A stretch of 64,000 nucleotides of DNA from Cyrtodaria siliqua. Lineage: Eukaryota > Mollusca > Bivalvia > Adapedonta > Hiatellidae. The DNA lies in assembly GCA_037043455.1 (NCBI GenBank), contig JAWPHD010004371.1, positions 62,001 through 126,000 on the forward strand. The letters run 5' to 3'. Shown here piece after piece: positions 12,074 to 23,342 of this stretch (the first letter of the stretch is position 1; every line of letters begins with the position of its first letter). The position numbers and the translations under genes were made by a program. The notes below the pieces were generated by a model, which did no database searches, was not told the DNA's origin, and saw only the letters and a program-made list of their open reading frames with translations.

Positions 12074-12321
12074 TGGAGGTGCCGTTATTTTGTTGGCAAG
12101 ATTACCGGCTGTAGCGTATTTCTTTGTTCTATGTTTAGAACACATCTTTTGTACATCGAATGTAGTATTTAAAAAAAAACGCTGACTAGGAAATTTATAC
12201 CGGTATCTTTATAAAACATATGTTACATAATTATTACACATAACTTTCCTTTTATAAAGTTGGCATGTGTTATATGTACTCAAACTGTCATTCAGATGAC
12301 CACTTAATATTTAATAGATAG

Positions 12322-12412
12322 AATATGGTTTCCTTGAGTAGGTTAGTTTAAACTTCGGAATGGGCGTAGCCCATCGGGGTGTTTAAATTAACAAACGAGA
12401 TGAAACCATATT
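12322..12412. repeat. Foldback palindrome of 91 bp
   Basis: AATATGGTTTC at the left end is the exact reverse complement of GAAACCATATT at the right end. The inner arms GTTAGTTTAAAC and GTTTAAATTAAC pair imperfectly. The centre is GGGCGTAGCCC, a GC-rich hairpin tip. Confidence 0.8.
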
Positions 12413-12497
12413 GTATTTGTTTTGAAGCATGTCCATTTCAGCTCCTTGTCATACTCTAACATGTTATTCTAACTATTATTCTAACTGTATTTCTAAC

Positions 12498-12611
12498 AGG
12501 TGGTATTTTTAATTGAACGATTTACACCTGTGCTATTACAACGAGAATTTTCAGTGACCATGCTATAAAGTAATAGCACAGGTGTAATTCGTTCAATTGA
12601 AAATAACACCT
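12498..12611. repeat. Foldback palindrome with 42-bp arms
   Basis: The arms at 12498-12539 and 12570-12611 are inverted copies with three mismatches in 42 positions, around a 30-bp loop. Each arm contains ACACCTGTGCTATTAC or its complement. It is a small foldback element directly upstream of the GC-richer coding-like stretch. Confidence 0.85.
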
Positions 12612-12621
12612 AAGAAATATT

Positions 12622-12855
12622 ATGAAAAATGACCAGGTCAAAGTTCGATATAAAGATACAGACATGTTTCTGTTCCATTCCAATAATAATGGCGGAGATT
12701 ATTTTCTTTTTGTACAAGACTGGCGAGTCGATGCTAGACGCCACTACGCGGCCATACATTATTCGCGTTTTCTGCCATATGACATTTCCGACGAACGATA
12801 CCGTATCCGGATCTTGAGAACAATATTCAAACAGAGGCTGGAAAATACCTCATGA
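12622..12855 (+). CDS. Unrecognised open frame, 77 codons
   Basis: I do not recognise this protein. The frame is in a GC-richer, more complex stretch than its surroundings, which is why it is listed. It contains FLFVQDWRVDARRHYAA and SDERYRIRILRTIFKQRLEN and ends at TGA. It has no signal peptide or membrane segment. It may be an exon or a pseudogene fragment related to the frames at 13160-13964; the palindrome just upstream argues against an intact promoter there. Confidence 0.25.
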   Translation: MKNDQVKVRYKDTDMFLFHSNNNGGDYFLFVQDWRVDARRHYAAIHYSRFLPYDISDERYRIRILRTIFKQRLENTS

Positions 12856-13159
12856 TTTACCGGGTGGTGGTTAATTTTCCGCCATTATACTCGGTCTCTT
12901 CTGCAGCACACTAGAGTGACACGTTTGGTCGCAACATTCCCATGATACTGCCTAGTCTCGGAAATGTGTTTTCCGTTTTGTTATATTTGCGACTTCAACA
13001 GACAACGCTATCATTTGGATATTCTTCGGAGCTCTGATGCAAGGGGATTTTGGTAAAAGTTCAGTAATTGCGGTCAAACGCGTCTGACACTACGGATGAA
13101 GAAGACAAAACGGAGAAACTTGGGAAACTGCTGGCAACGAATTTCTTCAGACCTTTCGC

Positions 13160-13426
13160 TTGTTAATTTCTGGAATATTCCAAGACATGTGTGACCTACT
13201 AGCCACCTTATTTGCAGTCGTAGTTATTTATGCTCTTGTCATTATGATAAAAGTTAAATGTATGCTCGAAACCGTTCCACTTCCGGTTGAAAAAACCGCG
13301 TCTGTAATCCGCGTCTGTCCTAACACGAGTCGATCGAACCAGGGGAGAACAATGACATTCTCGTTAATGAACCAGACATGCAAAGTGGGGGAATTAGATA
13401 TTACTTTATATCACGCAGTCCGCTGA
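13160..13426 (+). pseudogene. Unrecognised hydrophobic frame A (possible decayed membrane protein)
   Basis: The frame has 88 codons and the family is not recognised. Residues about 8-32 form one strong membrane segment (LLATLFAVVVIYALVIMIK), followed by a polar stretch with several Cys and Arg. It overlaps frame B by 49 nucleotides in another phase, as expected if one gene has suffered a frameshift, or if these are exons of a spliced gene. Base composition is visibly richer in G and C, with CG dinucleotides, compared with the neighbouring AT-rich repeats. Confidence 0.3.
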
Positions 13427-13685
13427 GTTGGCCAAAGTCTTTGTACGTTTATCTGTTGTCACTTGACTACGCGGTAATGGGGTTTCGTCTGCTGATAATG
13501 CTACAGATGTTATCTAATCTTCTTCAAGTGCCGGACGCTGTCATAGTTGTTGTCGGTCTGCTGTGCAAAATAGTGCGACTCACGTGGGCTGGATTTTGTA
13601 CGGAATCCTAGATGGTTTACGTGTCCGTCGTTATTGACTCGTTTGCTGGCCGAATCACTCGTCGATTCGTTCGCTTAAATGGGTT
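13378..13685 (+). pseudogene. Unrecognised hydrophobic frame B
   Basis: The open part runs to a TAG at 13609-13611. The same phase then continues MVYVSVVIDSFAGRITRRF to a stop near 13685. Segments MGFRLLIMLQMLSNLLQV and AVIVVVGLLCKIVRLTWAGF look membrane-associated. Together with frames A and C it suggests a multi-pass membrane protein. No family is assigned. Confidence 0.3.
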
Positions 13686-13703
13686 GAGGAGGATGAACTA
13701 AGC

Positions 13704-13964
13704 ATGGTATTTTCTATACTGACGAGCGCAGAAACAGTGTCAAAACTGATTGGAACGGTCATCGTTGTATGCATATACGGCGCGACGGCGTATTTCTTCC
13801 CGGGGTTCGCTTACATGGTGGAAACACTTTGCTACGTGCTAATGGTTGTAATCGTTATATGCACGTACACCGACCTGATTCAAATAGGCTCGTATGATTT
13901 GCTTACTTTATTTACGTCAAATAAAATGGATGGCAGCGATGAACCATACAACATTGCCGGTTGA
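13704..13964 (+). pseudogene. Unrecognised hydrophobic frame C, two membrane segments
   Basis: The frame has 86 codons and starts at ATG 13704. Two hydrophobic segments, LIGTVIVVCIYGATAYFF and ETLCYVLMVVIVICTYTDLI, are followed by a polar tail. The neighbourhood (frames A and B upstream in other phases) suggests a single decayed or spliced gene. I know of no clear family match. Confidence 0.3.
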
Positions 13965-13969
13965 CCTCT

Positions 13970-14960
13970 AGAGGTTGTAGATGAGTTCCCATTCATTCCA
14001 CTTCCTCTGCAGGCGACAACTCCTTAAATATAACCCGATTTTGATCAAGCCTTGGAAAAACAAATGTAGTCAAATGGTGCAGAGTACTCTACCTTGAGAC
14101 AATGTTCTTGCTTAAAACAAAACCGGCGGTGACAACAGGCAAAGAAAGAAATTTCAATGCAAATAATGGCTTAAACCGTTTACAGCGGAATATGTTGAAC
14201 ATACATTAAGGACGACACTAAGTAATTGACTCGTTTTAGAGTCAAATCAATGCAACTGTATAACATCATACTTAACCTTTGAAATATGCTACTGTCCGAA
14301 ATGAAATGAAAGGAACTCGGATTGTGTGTCCAATTAACACATATAATTAGGTTATACTGGACCAACAAAATCAGTGGGATATGTAATTAAAGGTTTCCCA
14401 TCAGACTTGGTTCCGCGAGGGGTAGAACTCACCAGAGGTATATAAGGTAAATAATAACATACCATTACGTTTAAGTATGCGAGCTACATGTAATCGATTC
14501 TTGTCAAACCAAATATATAGAATAAATAAAAATAAAATATGACTTCAATTATTTAGGCACACCTCCATTTGACCGATATCTGCATGTAAGACATATGCAT
14601 GATACGGTCAAGGGCCTAAATTAAAATATTAAATAATCATTTATCGTTATCACCTTGATTTGAAAACATTGGACATTGGAAATAAGGGACATCATGTATT
14701 GAAGATTATAGGTGCAATGCGGACAATTAAAGCGAAATACACCAATCACCAGATGGATAATTGAATCGGCTTGTTTTGTTCTAAACTGAGAAGTTTGCCG
14801 AAATCGGCACTCATTTTAATCAGTGCATTCGGTAACGGTCGATCGTTTTCAGTTTTTAACTGCTTGGCGAATGCATGTTAGGTGATATATAAATGCATTT
14901 TTATCATGATATGTCGGCAAAATTAAAAGAAAGTTTGCAATTGTTCGTAATTGATGATAT
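13970..14960. other. Stretch without a recognised feature
   Basis: No recognisable protein was found. From about 14970 the sequence begins to match the tandem unit described next. Confidence 0.35.
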
Positions 14961-14969
14961 TTATCGACA

Positions 14970-17885
14970 ATTTTTTTCTGCAAGGAAAGTGAGATGTCAA
15001 AATAATTTGGATATGTACATGATGTCAGACGGACACAACCATTAAAAAGAAATAAATTAACATACTTTGCCATCAGGAAACTGTTCTGCATTTGTGTTTA
15101 GCTTGTACAAATATAAAACCAACATACTGTATACCCGAGAATAAATGTCCCTCCACCCCCACTACCAACACCTTTCAAAAAACAAAGAAAAGTTGTACTA
15201 ATCCTTTATGTGTGGACGGTTTAAGCCTCGGTTTAAGAGTACAATAGCAAACCCACAAAAGAAGCCCAATTAAATGAATATTAGCAATAGCTGACAGACA
15301 GTTTGTAATGTATATTTTTTTATATTTTTTTTGTAAACGTCACAAGGCCTTCTTCGGTCTCGTTCACACTTGTATCAAAGCTATTGACCTCCGGCCTTTG
15401 CTCGAACAAATTACATGTAATAAAATATAGCGAAATCGTATTCGAAAATTCAGGAATCAGTCTGTTTTGGTCGGTCAAACACTCCGAAGACTGCCTTGCT
15501 AAATTACGGTGTTAACACTTTCCCATCTAGCATGCTAACGCTGTACCAACGTTATTTTTTCCAGTCTTTAAAAGTCGAATATTTGACTTATATACAACAT
15601 TTTCTTATATTTTAATTTATTTTCTTTCTCATGCATCGCTTAAAGTGATGTTGTCCTACTTCTAAGGATAGACAGGTGGAATTGTAGCAAACTTGTTCTG
15701 CTTCATAAAGAAAAAAATGAGGATCGTTTACATATCGTGATTTGACGGGAAAGTGCGGTGTCACAATAATTCGGATATATACATGATTTCAGACGGACAC
15801 AACCTTTAAAAAGAAATAAATCGACATAGTTTGCCATCAGTAAACTGTCCTACATTTGTGTTTAGCTTGTACAAAAAAACAACATACCGTATACCCCTCG
15901 ATTAAATGCCCTACCACCCCCACCACCAACACATTTCAAAAAATAGAAAGAAAAGATGTGATAATCCTTTAAGAGTACAATAGCAAAAACGAACCCAGTT
16001 ACATGAATATTAGCAATAGCTGACAGACAGTGTTTAATGTATATTTTTTTGAATTTAGAATTACTTTGTACATTGAATCAGTGTTCTCTCCTGAACTTTT
16101 ACAAGAACATTTGTAATAAGTTGATGCCTGCTGTATATATGTCAGACAGTTTCCATATTCTTAGACTAAAAATAAACATGTCAAGTTATTTTATATTTTC
16201 AGTTTGTATGTTCGCTGCAGACTGAAAATAACATATTTGACTATACTGAAACTCATTATATAGTGATTTCATTTTGAGAAAAATCTATATTATTTTTGAT
16301 ATTTTCCATTTATTGGTCTTACGATTTTAAGCAGGGTACAATGCAAAAACATGCCAGAGAGAACACTGCCAGATGGATGTGGAAAAAAATAATAACACCC
16401 TGTGAACGTTATACTTACATGAATAAATTCTTATTAGTAAACATCACAAAGCCTGCTTCGGTTTGGTCAAACTTGTATTAAAACTATTGACCTCCGGCCT
16501 TTGCTCGGACAAATTACATGTTATAAAGTATAGCGAAAACGTTTTTGAAAATTCAAGAATCAGTCAGTTTTGGTCAATCAAACATTCCGGAGACTGCCTT
16601 GCTAAATTACGGTGTTAAATCTTTCCCCGTTGGCATGCTAAACGTTGTTCCAACGTTATTTTTTCCAGTCTTTGAAAGTCGAATATTTGACTTATATACA
16701 ATATTTTTCATATTTTAATTTATTTTCTTTCTCATGCATCGTTTAAAGTGATGTTGTCCAACTTCTAAGGACAGACAGGTGGACATTTAGCAAACTTGTT
16801 CTGCTTCAATAAGAAAAAAAATAAGGATCGTTTACATATCGTGATTTGCCGGGAAAGTGCGGTGTCACAATAATTCGCATATGTACATGATTTCAGACGG
16901 ACAAAACCTTTAAAAAGATTAAATCGACAAAGTTTGCAATCAGTAAACTGTCCTACATTTGTGTTTAGCTTGTACAAATATAAGACCAACATACCGTATA
17001 CCCCCGAATAAATGCGCCTCCATCCCCTACCACCAACACCTTTCAAAAAAAAGAGAAAAGTTGTAGTAATACTCCTTTAAGAGTACACTTATAGCAACCG
17101 CCCAAAAGGAACCCAATTAGCTGAATATTGGCAATAGATGACAGACAATGTACAATGTATATTTTTTTTGAATTTAGAAAAACTTTGTACATTGGATGTG
17201 TTCTCTCCAGAACTTTTACAAGAATATTTTTAATAAGTTGATGCCTGGTGTATATAGGTCAGACCGTTTTCATATTCTTAGACTAAAAATAAACATGTCA
17301 AGTTATCTTATATTTTCAGTTTGTATGTTCCACTGCATACTGAAAATAACTTGTTTGACTATACTGAAGAAAGAAATATAAAAAGACTGGGCAGGGAAAG
17401 TAGCATTCAAGGAGGACAGTCAACCACAAAACATAGAAACAACCACGCAAACAGACAAACAAGAAGGCAAAAGTAATAATAAATGCAAACGACATCACAA
17501 ACATAAAAAGGGTGACAACAGGGCTACTGCCTTGGAACGGTCAATGGCTGTAAGATGTAAAAATAACAATATTGATTGGATGTACGGGGAGACATTTTTA
17601 CGGTCGCCACACGGCAAAAACAACACTATTGTACAGTATAAAGAAATATGAAACTCATTATATAGTGATTTCATTTTGACAAAAATCTATGTTTGTTTTG
17701 ATATTTTCCATTTATTGGTCTTACATGTACGATTTTAAGCAGGGTACAATGCAAAAACATGCTAGAGAGAACACTGTCAGATGGATGTGGAAAAACCTAA
17801 TAACACCATGTGTAGGTTATACTTACATGAATAAATATGTTTACCTGTTTGAATTCTCATTTTTAACAACTGTTTATGAATGATA
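14970..17885 (+). repeat. Tandem array of a long unit (about 0.75-1.1 kb), nearly three copies
   Basis: The marker CAGACGGACA(C/A)AACC occurs near 15025, 15791 and 16895. The marker TTTAAGAGTACA occurs near 15231, 15968 and 17078. TTTTTTCCAGTCTTTRAAAGTCGAATATTTGACTTATATAC occurs near 15556 and 16661. Copy 1 lacks the middle part present in copies 2 and 3 (about 16040-16430 and 17150-17850). A fourth, partial copy lies at 21800-22210. The unit contains TTGACCTCCGGCCTTTGCTC and has no coding capacity. Confidence 0.85.
17371..17650 (-). mobile_element. Penelope-like 3' tail fragment (copy P2)
   Basis: It carries GGGCAGGGAAAGTAGCATTC, AGGAGGACAGTCAACCACAA and CTTGGAACGGTCAATGG, all from the tail of the 53641-55494 element. 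It sits in the third unit of the tandem array exactly where the second unit reads ACTATACTGAAACTCATTATA (near 16240). That gives an internal empty site and shows AAGAAATA at both borders. Confidence 0.85.
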
Positions 17886-17959
17886 GATATTATTAAGGCA
17901 GATATCTGGAACCTAGAAAAGAAAAAAACACTTTTGAAATAATTAAATAAAAATGACCT

Positions 17960-18105
17960 ACCTACCTACCCATACCAATTTGACCAGGGTCGCGGGAGAT
18001 GGAAACACATTTTTTTTTAAGTTTGACCTAGCTGGCCGAGACTATGAACCCTGTCCTCCGGTTAAATGTCCGCTGTGCTACCCACTTAGCCACACCAGCA
18101 TCATA
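17960..18105 (-). mobile_element. tRNA-derived SINE
   Basis: On the minus strand the sequence begins GTGTGGCTAAGTGGGTAGCA, a box-A-like promoter, and continues to GGGTTCATAGTCTC, a box-B-like promoter about 50 bases later, like a tRNA. A non-tRNA body with an oligo-A run and a terminal (GGTA)n tail follow. The tRNA head is too degenerate to be a working tRNA gene. A headless copy lies at 41281-41380. Confidence 0.7.
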
Positions 18106-18109
18106 CATA

Positions 18110-19470
18110 TAATTTAAGTATGGTCATTTATTTCGCTTTGTTCTATACTGACTGAGGATAAAGTCCGAATAACAACTTTTTTCACCAAAGGAATATCTCA
18201 ACATCTCGGAAATATGTAACGAAATAACCGAATCTGAACGTATTGAATACCTTGCCGCTAACAAAAACAATGTAATATGGGCATTGAAAGTACAAACCAT
18301 TGTCCCCGATGTGAAATATGAACTAGCTACGAATTGATGTTTATGTTATCAACCCAAACAATCACGTTCAAATGGTTTAGTTGCCGTTAGTTTCTGACAA
18401 GCTCTTTTCTCATGCTGCTTGCTTTAGAACTGTGGGACAAATACGTTCAATTTTTATTACGGCACAAACATTTACAATCTCCATTGTCATTAACACTGAC
18501 ACACATCGGCTATGTCAAATAGTGCTAACATATTGGCCTGTATACACGTTTGTTGTACTCATCTGCTTTGCAGGGATACAAAGGCAGACAATCAATAAAC
18601 ATCTCATTAAATGTTCACCATTATAATCACGCTTGATTTGTTCATGAGACTTACTGTTGGAATTAGACACGTATTGTAGCATTCAGGCACCACAGCAAAC
18701 CAAAAACACGCAGAGCAACACATATTCAAAGTACCGAAGGTACTGAGAGCATGGTTAACTATGATTTGATCATCCTTGTAATGGAAGGTTTCTTTTCAAT
18801 CACGCATGACATGGATGGACTGAACATGTGTCAACTCTTCTTAATACTAATACATCATTGCATGTAATAATACATCAATGCATTGTTTAATGTATCTGGA
18901 AGTAAGGCAATTAAAACAAGATAAGGTAAGGTATATACAGGAATAAAGAAGGGAACAAAAGGATTGATTGGTTATAATGAAAATTAATCTCCGAAACGCT
19001 TCATCATATCTGAACCATATATTCACAGGTGTTAAAGTGTATCGAAAAACATCACCTGTCATCACCTGTCAAAGTTTGAGTCATTATAAATGAATATAGC
19101 GTCAAAAAGGTCAAGACAGCTGATTTTGCCAATTCAATGGGAGGTAATTCATAGACCCTTTGACCAACATAGTTGAATTAAAATAGGAAACAACCTTGCA
19201 TTTATATCGACATACTATGTAAGTAGGATTAAAATCAAATGAACACGAGTGTAGTCTGAAAGACAGCCATATCCCCCCGCTGCGCAAAGATTTATAATAT
19301 ACAAATTTAAACATGGAATGTCACAGACTGTAAAGTGACACATTCTCCCTGAAGTTTCCTTTTTCCAAAAAGTGTGACCTTCAACTAAAAGAACTTTACA
19401 CACAACTTGTAGTAGAGACATACAGACTACACATATACAAAACATAACTTATAAATCTTTGTGCTCATTT
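18110..19470. other. Stretch without a recognised feature
   Basis: Open frames of 60-80 codons here match no known family. No tandem or inverted repeat was noted. Confidence 0.35.
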
Positions 19471-19479
19471 GATTTTAAT

Positions 19480-19640
19480 CTCACAACTCGGAGTATCCCT
19501 GGTCTCCGGGTACCGTTGTTATTTATTCTCACAACTCGGAATACCACTGATTTCGGGATACCGTTGTAGTTCATTCTCACAACTCGCAGTACCACTGTTC
19601 TCGGGATATCGTTGTGATTTAATCTTACAACTCGATGTTC
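19480..19640. repeat. 48-bp minisatellite, just over three units
   Basis: Units begin CTCACAACTCG at 19480, 19528 and 19576, with a fourth start (CTTACAACTCG) at 19624. Each has TACCGTTGT or a variant near its end. Because 48 is a multiple of three, both strands stay open. The minus strand gives a 16-residue repeat such as VVRMNYNGIPKSVVFR, and the plus strand gives another repeat. I see no evidence that either is a gene. Confidence 0.85.
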
Positions 19641-19699
19641 ATACACTGCTCTTCTTTCGTTGTTATATTTTTCAACCATGTATGTGAACATGATGTGAA

Positions 19700-20700
19700 G
19701 GCCCGGGCCTTTTCGGCCTAATAGGTAGCTATGCTACTGAGAATTTCACGATTCATATCCCTAATTGTAATGTTTACGTGGATTTTCAACAAATCGTTTG
19801 TTGACAATAATCACCAAAGTCACGGTAAATTCCGTTTACTACCTTAGACCTAAACAAGAAAGTGTTTTGTTTCCTGTCACCCAACCGAATCGCCGTTTTT
19901 ACCCACGACATATCAACGTTTCACCCCTTCGTTTTTTTGCTGCTTTGTTTCGTTTTTAAACATATTTGTGTTTTGGTCTTAACAGAATATAATTCAATCA
20001 GTTTTGCATGTAATTTGAAAATTGTAATAAAAGGTAACATATTTGTGTTTAGATCTACTCTTGTTTGTGTAATGTATATCTCTCAATGCTACAGTCATAC
20101 GTTCGAGTCCCGCTTGTTCCACGTTGGCACATTGACGAATGCTTGACAGCTACGCAATAACGCGCGGCAGGGCTGTGGTTCTAGGAGTTTGTTTCAAAAC
20201 AGATGAGGTCTACCTCTACATCTACCAAATTGACGCATAGATAAAAGTCGTAAAAATCTTTTAAAAACTCCCCCCACTCTCCACACACACACACACACAC
20301 AATTTGTTTTCCGACCTAAGTCTTAAAGGGTGTACATCAGGCTTTTTATTGGGGTCTAGGAGTCCGAATTAAAATTGACAAATATTAATATTTTTTATTC
20401 TACATTACCAAAACATAATGAGCCTACACAATCTTTTATTTGCAAAGAAATTCATTCTGCACAGTAATACGTGCTATCCTAGGTGACGCACCAGGGTTAA
20501 TTTCAGCATATTACGTGCGATTCCACCGTAGCTATATGGTGTTCTGAAATTTTTGACATTACCAAAATGGTTCTAGCTTCACATTTTGATTGATAGTGTT
20601 TTATATCGTGAACTGGAACAATTTTATAATTTAAGATGTTTCTAGAAAAATCCTGATGTACTCCTTTTAAGACAATTGGGCATAAAAAAATATATAATTA
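19700..20700. other. Stretch without a gene; short (CA)n run
   Basis: A CACACA run lies at about 20281-20301. A lone B-box-like phrase CGTTCGAGTCCCGC lies near 20101. Nothing else is supportable. Confidence 0.4.
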
Positions 20701-20708
20701 GAATAATT

Positions 20709-20790
20709 GGGTACTACTCAGATTCGAACCCATCCCGCTCGCTTTATAGCTTTCCGGGACTGCTGCTCTCCCGACTGAGCTATTAATCCT
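20709..20790 (-). tRNA. tRNA-like sequence (pseudogene or SINE head)
   Basis: The minus strand carries ATAGCTCAGTCGGGAGAGCA, a good D-arm with box A, and GGGTTCGAATC, a good T-loop with box B, at the usual distance. The T-stem and acceptor stem pair poorly, and the anticodon arm is not a clean 5-bp stem with a 7-base loop. I would therefore not call it a functional tRNA, and no anticodon is assigned. Confidence 0.45.
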
Positions 20791-20799
20791 TTACAAATG

Positions 20800-21575
20800 T
20801 TGATGAACTATAAGGGACTTATTCTAAAACCGGAGTGTCCGAATAGACCCGAAGTCTAAAAATAGTCACTCGGGATCAAATGACGTCATATATACCCAGT
20901 CAGATATTGTTGATATGCATTCGGTCTCGCCGACACGATTGGCACACGTATACAGGATTATTTTACTACCGAATCAGTCATTTTAACTTCATAGCAAGGG
21001 AAGTAAAAACTTCAGAATATTACACAGCGTACTACAAAGTAAGCTAAACATCTTATTCCGGAGAATGGGCAGCAACCACTTTTTACAAAGGATAGTAGCT
21101 TATGCGATAACCATTACTGACCAAACCTATTAAATAGTATATGAAGACTATAAAGGCCATGAATATTTCTTAAATATATAAATCCAAGAAAGATGGGAGA
21201 TATGCGTTTGATGCAAGAGAAATAAATTATAAAATTAACTGGTTACAAATCTCAATACACAATCCTAGGAGAACAATACAGCGTATGAATACATTTTATG
21301 CAAAATCAAGTGATGATGATGATGATTGATATATTTATAGAACGCACAGCAATAGATGAAATAGCTACATAAACAATATATAACTTAAACAATGTATCGA
21401 GGATATTATTTGAAATTTCTGAATGACATTACCTTATTTGTATCCGCACTAGAAAAGAAGAAACACCTGTTAAAATATGGGTCTTCTTTTTCAGGCAATG
21501 CGTCGATTCTTCAGTGAGGCTGGAGTTAGGATTCGTGAAAAATCACGGTTACTAAACCTTGGTGAACAAGTTCAC
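20800..21575. other. Stretch without a recognised feature
   Basis: A short GATGAT run lies near 21312. No protein or repeat boundary was identified. Confidence 0.35.
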
Positions 21576-21579
21576 CATG

Positions 21580-21735
21580 TTAAAAATTACAAAGATGAAT
21601 AAAAGGCAAGATATTACACCACACACATGAAAGGGGTTGGCAACAGAGCTACCGCCTTTGAACGGTCAATTGCAAAAAGGGCCGTTGGATGTTTAAAAGC
21701 TAGGGCGCGCCAAACATCACTCTTAAGTCACAATG
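21580..21735 (-). mobile_element. Penelope-like 3' tail fragment (copy P3)
   Basis: It contains AAAGATGAATAAAAGGCAAG, GGGGTTGGCAACAGAGCTACC and TTTGAACGGTCAATTGC in the same order and orientation as the copy at 4408-4900, followed by the decayed CACCAAACCTCACTCTTAA block. It is short and diverged. Confidence 0.65.
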
Positions 21736-21799
21736 CTTACTATTGTACGTCAAACATGTGTCAAAAGTCTTAATATATTACGTTACATTACATTAAGTC

Positions 21800-22210
21800 A
21801 AATGGCATTTTAGACAAATTACAATTCTTATTAGTAAACGTCACAAAGCCTGCTTCGGTTGTGTCACACTGTATTAAAACGATTGACCTCCGGCCTTTGC
21901 TCGAACAAATTACATAAAATATTGCGAAAACGTTTTTTGAAAATTCATGAATCAGTCTGTTTTGGTCGGTCAAACACTCCGGAGACTGCCTTGCTAAATT
22001 ACGATGTTTAAACTGTCCCTGCTAGCATGCTAACGTTGTACCAACGTTATTTTTTCCAGTCTTTAAAAGTCGAATATTTGACTTATATACAACATTTTTT
22101 TTATATTTTAATTTATTTTCTTTCTCATGCATTGTTATAAGTGTTTTTTCCAACTTCTAAGGATATACAGGTGTAAATGTAGCAATCGTGTTCTGCTTCA
22201 TAACGAAAAA
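21800..22210 (+). repeat. Dispersed copy of the 15-17.9 kb tandem unit
   Basis: It matches 15340-15700 and 16440-16800 almost base for base, including CACAAAGCCTGCTTCGGTT, TTGACCTCCGGCCTTTGCTC and the CTTTAAAAGTCGAATATTTG block. Confidence 0.85.
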
Positions 22211-22379
22211 CTGTAAGGATCGTGTACATATCCTGATCGAGGGCGTGAAAGGTAACAAGCATTTCTGACTGGTAGTCTAGTGTCCATGAACAGTCTCTAA
22301 CAAACCGACACTGCAATACATTTATTTTGTTGTTTGATCATGTCCGCCAAATTCCAAGTTTCTTCTTTCATACTATTTT

Positions 22380-23075
22380 AAAAATGTTTAATTAATACCA
22401 TTATGTTTACCAGTATGCTTACTTGTATTTATTCCAGTATATAACAAATGTTTGTACACCAATACCACCAGAAACACACTAGTATATGCACCAGTGTGTA
22501 CACCAATAACACCAGAAACACACTAGTATATGCACCAGTGTGTACACCAATAACACCAGAAACACACTAGTATATGCACAGGTGTGTACACCAATAAGGC
22601 CATAAACATACTAGTATATGCACAAGTGTGTACACCAATAACACCAGAAACACAATAGTATATGCACCAGTGTGTACACACGTGTACAAACATTTGTGTC
22701 TAAGATTAAGATTAAGTAACCAGCATCGAACTCACATCGGGAGCAGTCGTAAATGGGAAATAATTGCACATGCTGTTTTCCGATCGCTGTGTTTGCTGAT
22801 TGAAAAGAAGTCATTAAATGCGATTTAAATTCTATAATGTTTAATGTATGGAAATTGTATTGCCTGTATCAAGGCATTTATTTCATTAGCTGATAAAATA
22901 ATATTTGTTTTTGGAATATATCAATGTAAATCGGGAGAACGGTTGGTTAAGCAATAGTTGAACGGATATGTAAGCAACAGTAAATTACACTTGATTATCT
23001 GAAGTACTTGCAAGTAAGCTGTCAAGTGCACCCAGCCTATTAACTATACTACTCCCGTGAAGTATATGCGTGCAC
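22380..23075 (+). repeat. Composite dispersed repeat with minisatellite core, copy 2
   Basis: It has the same order as 1320-2460: a TTAATACCATTATGTTTACC lead-in, the 44-bp array at 22440-22690 (about 5.5 units with CACCAATAACACCAGAAACA), and a right part with ACTCACATCGGGAGCAGTCG and AGAACGGTTGGTTAAGC. Array length differs from copy 1 (about 13 units), so the array changed in length independently. Confidence 0.8.
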
Positions 23076-23229
23076 CTTTCAGAAAAATGTCAGATAGGGG
23101 TGAGGTGGATAAGGGTTCATTGTAGTATACACAATGCTAATTTCAGCATAGTTTCGTACACATATAAAAATAAGAAAGCGAGTGTCATGTGAACCGTGTG
23201 TAGTTGGTCGATATTTTATAAAAAACTAA

Positions 23230-23342
23230 TACCTGATGTACATTTAAATACTGAAAAGGTGATCAATCCCTTAGAAGCAAAAAACACAAGCAAGAGATAC
23301 AAGTAGCATACTCGGTTTTATTGAGTCGGTTCATGAGAATTA
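23230..23342 (+). repeat. Left half of a dispersed repeat split by the Polinton
   Basis: CCCTTAGAAGCA and CTCGGTTTTATTGAGTCGGT match 50562-50633 (CCCTTGGAAGCA, CTCGGTTTTATTGAGTCTGT). The right half resumes at 28868. The last six bases before the Polinton, GAATTA at 23337-23342, are the presumed left target duplication. Confidence 0.75.

Noticed and set aside
20095..20125. B-box-like phrase CGTTCGAGTCCCGC as a tRNA or SINE
   Set aside because: No box A at the proper distance and no second copy was found.
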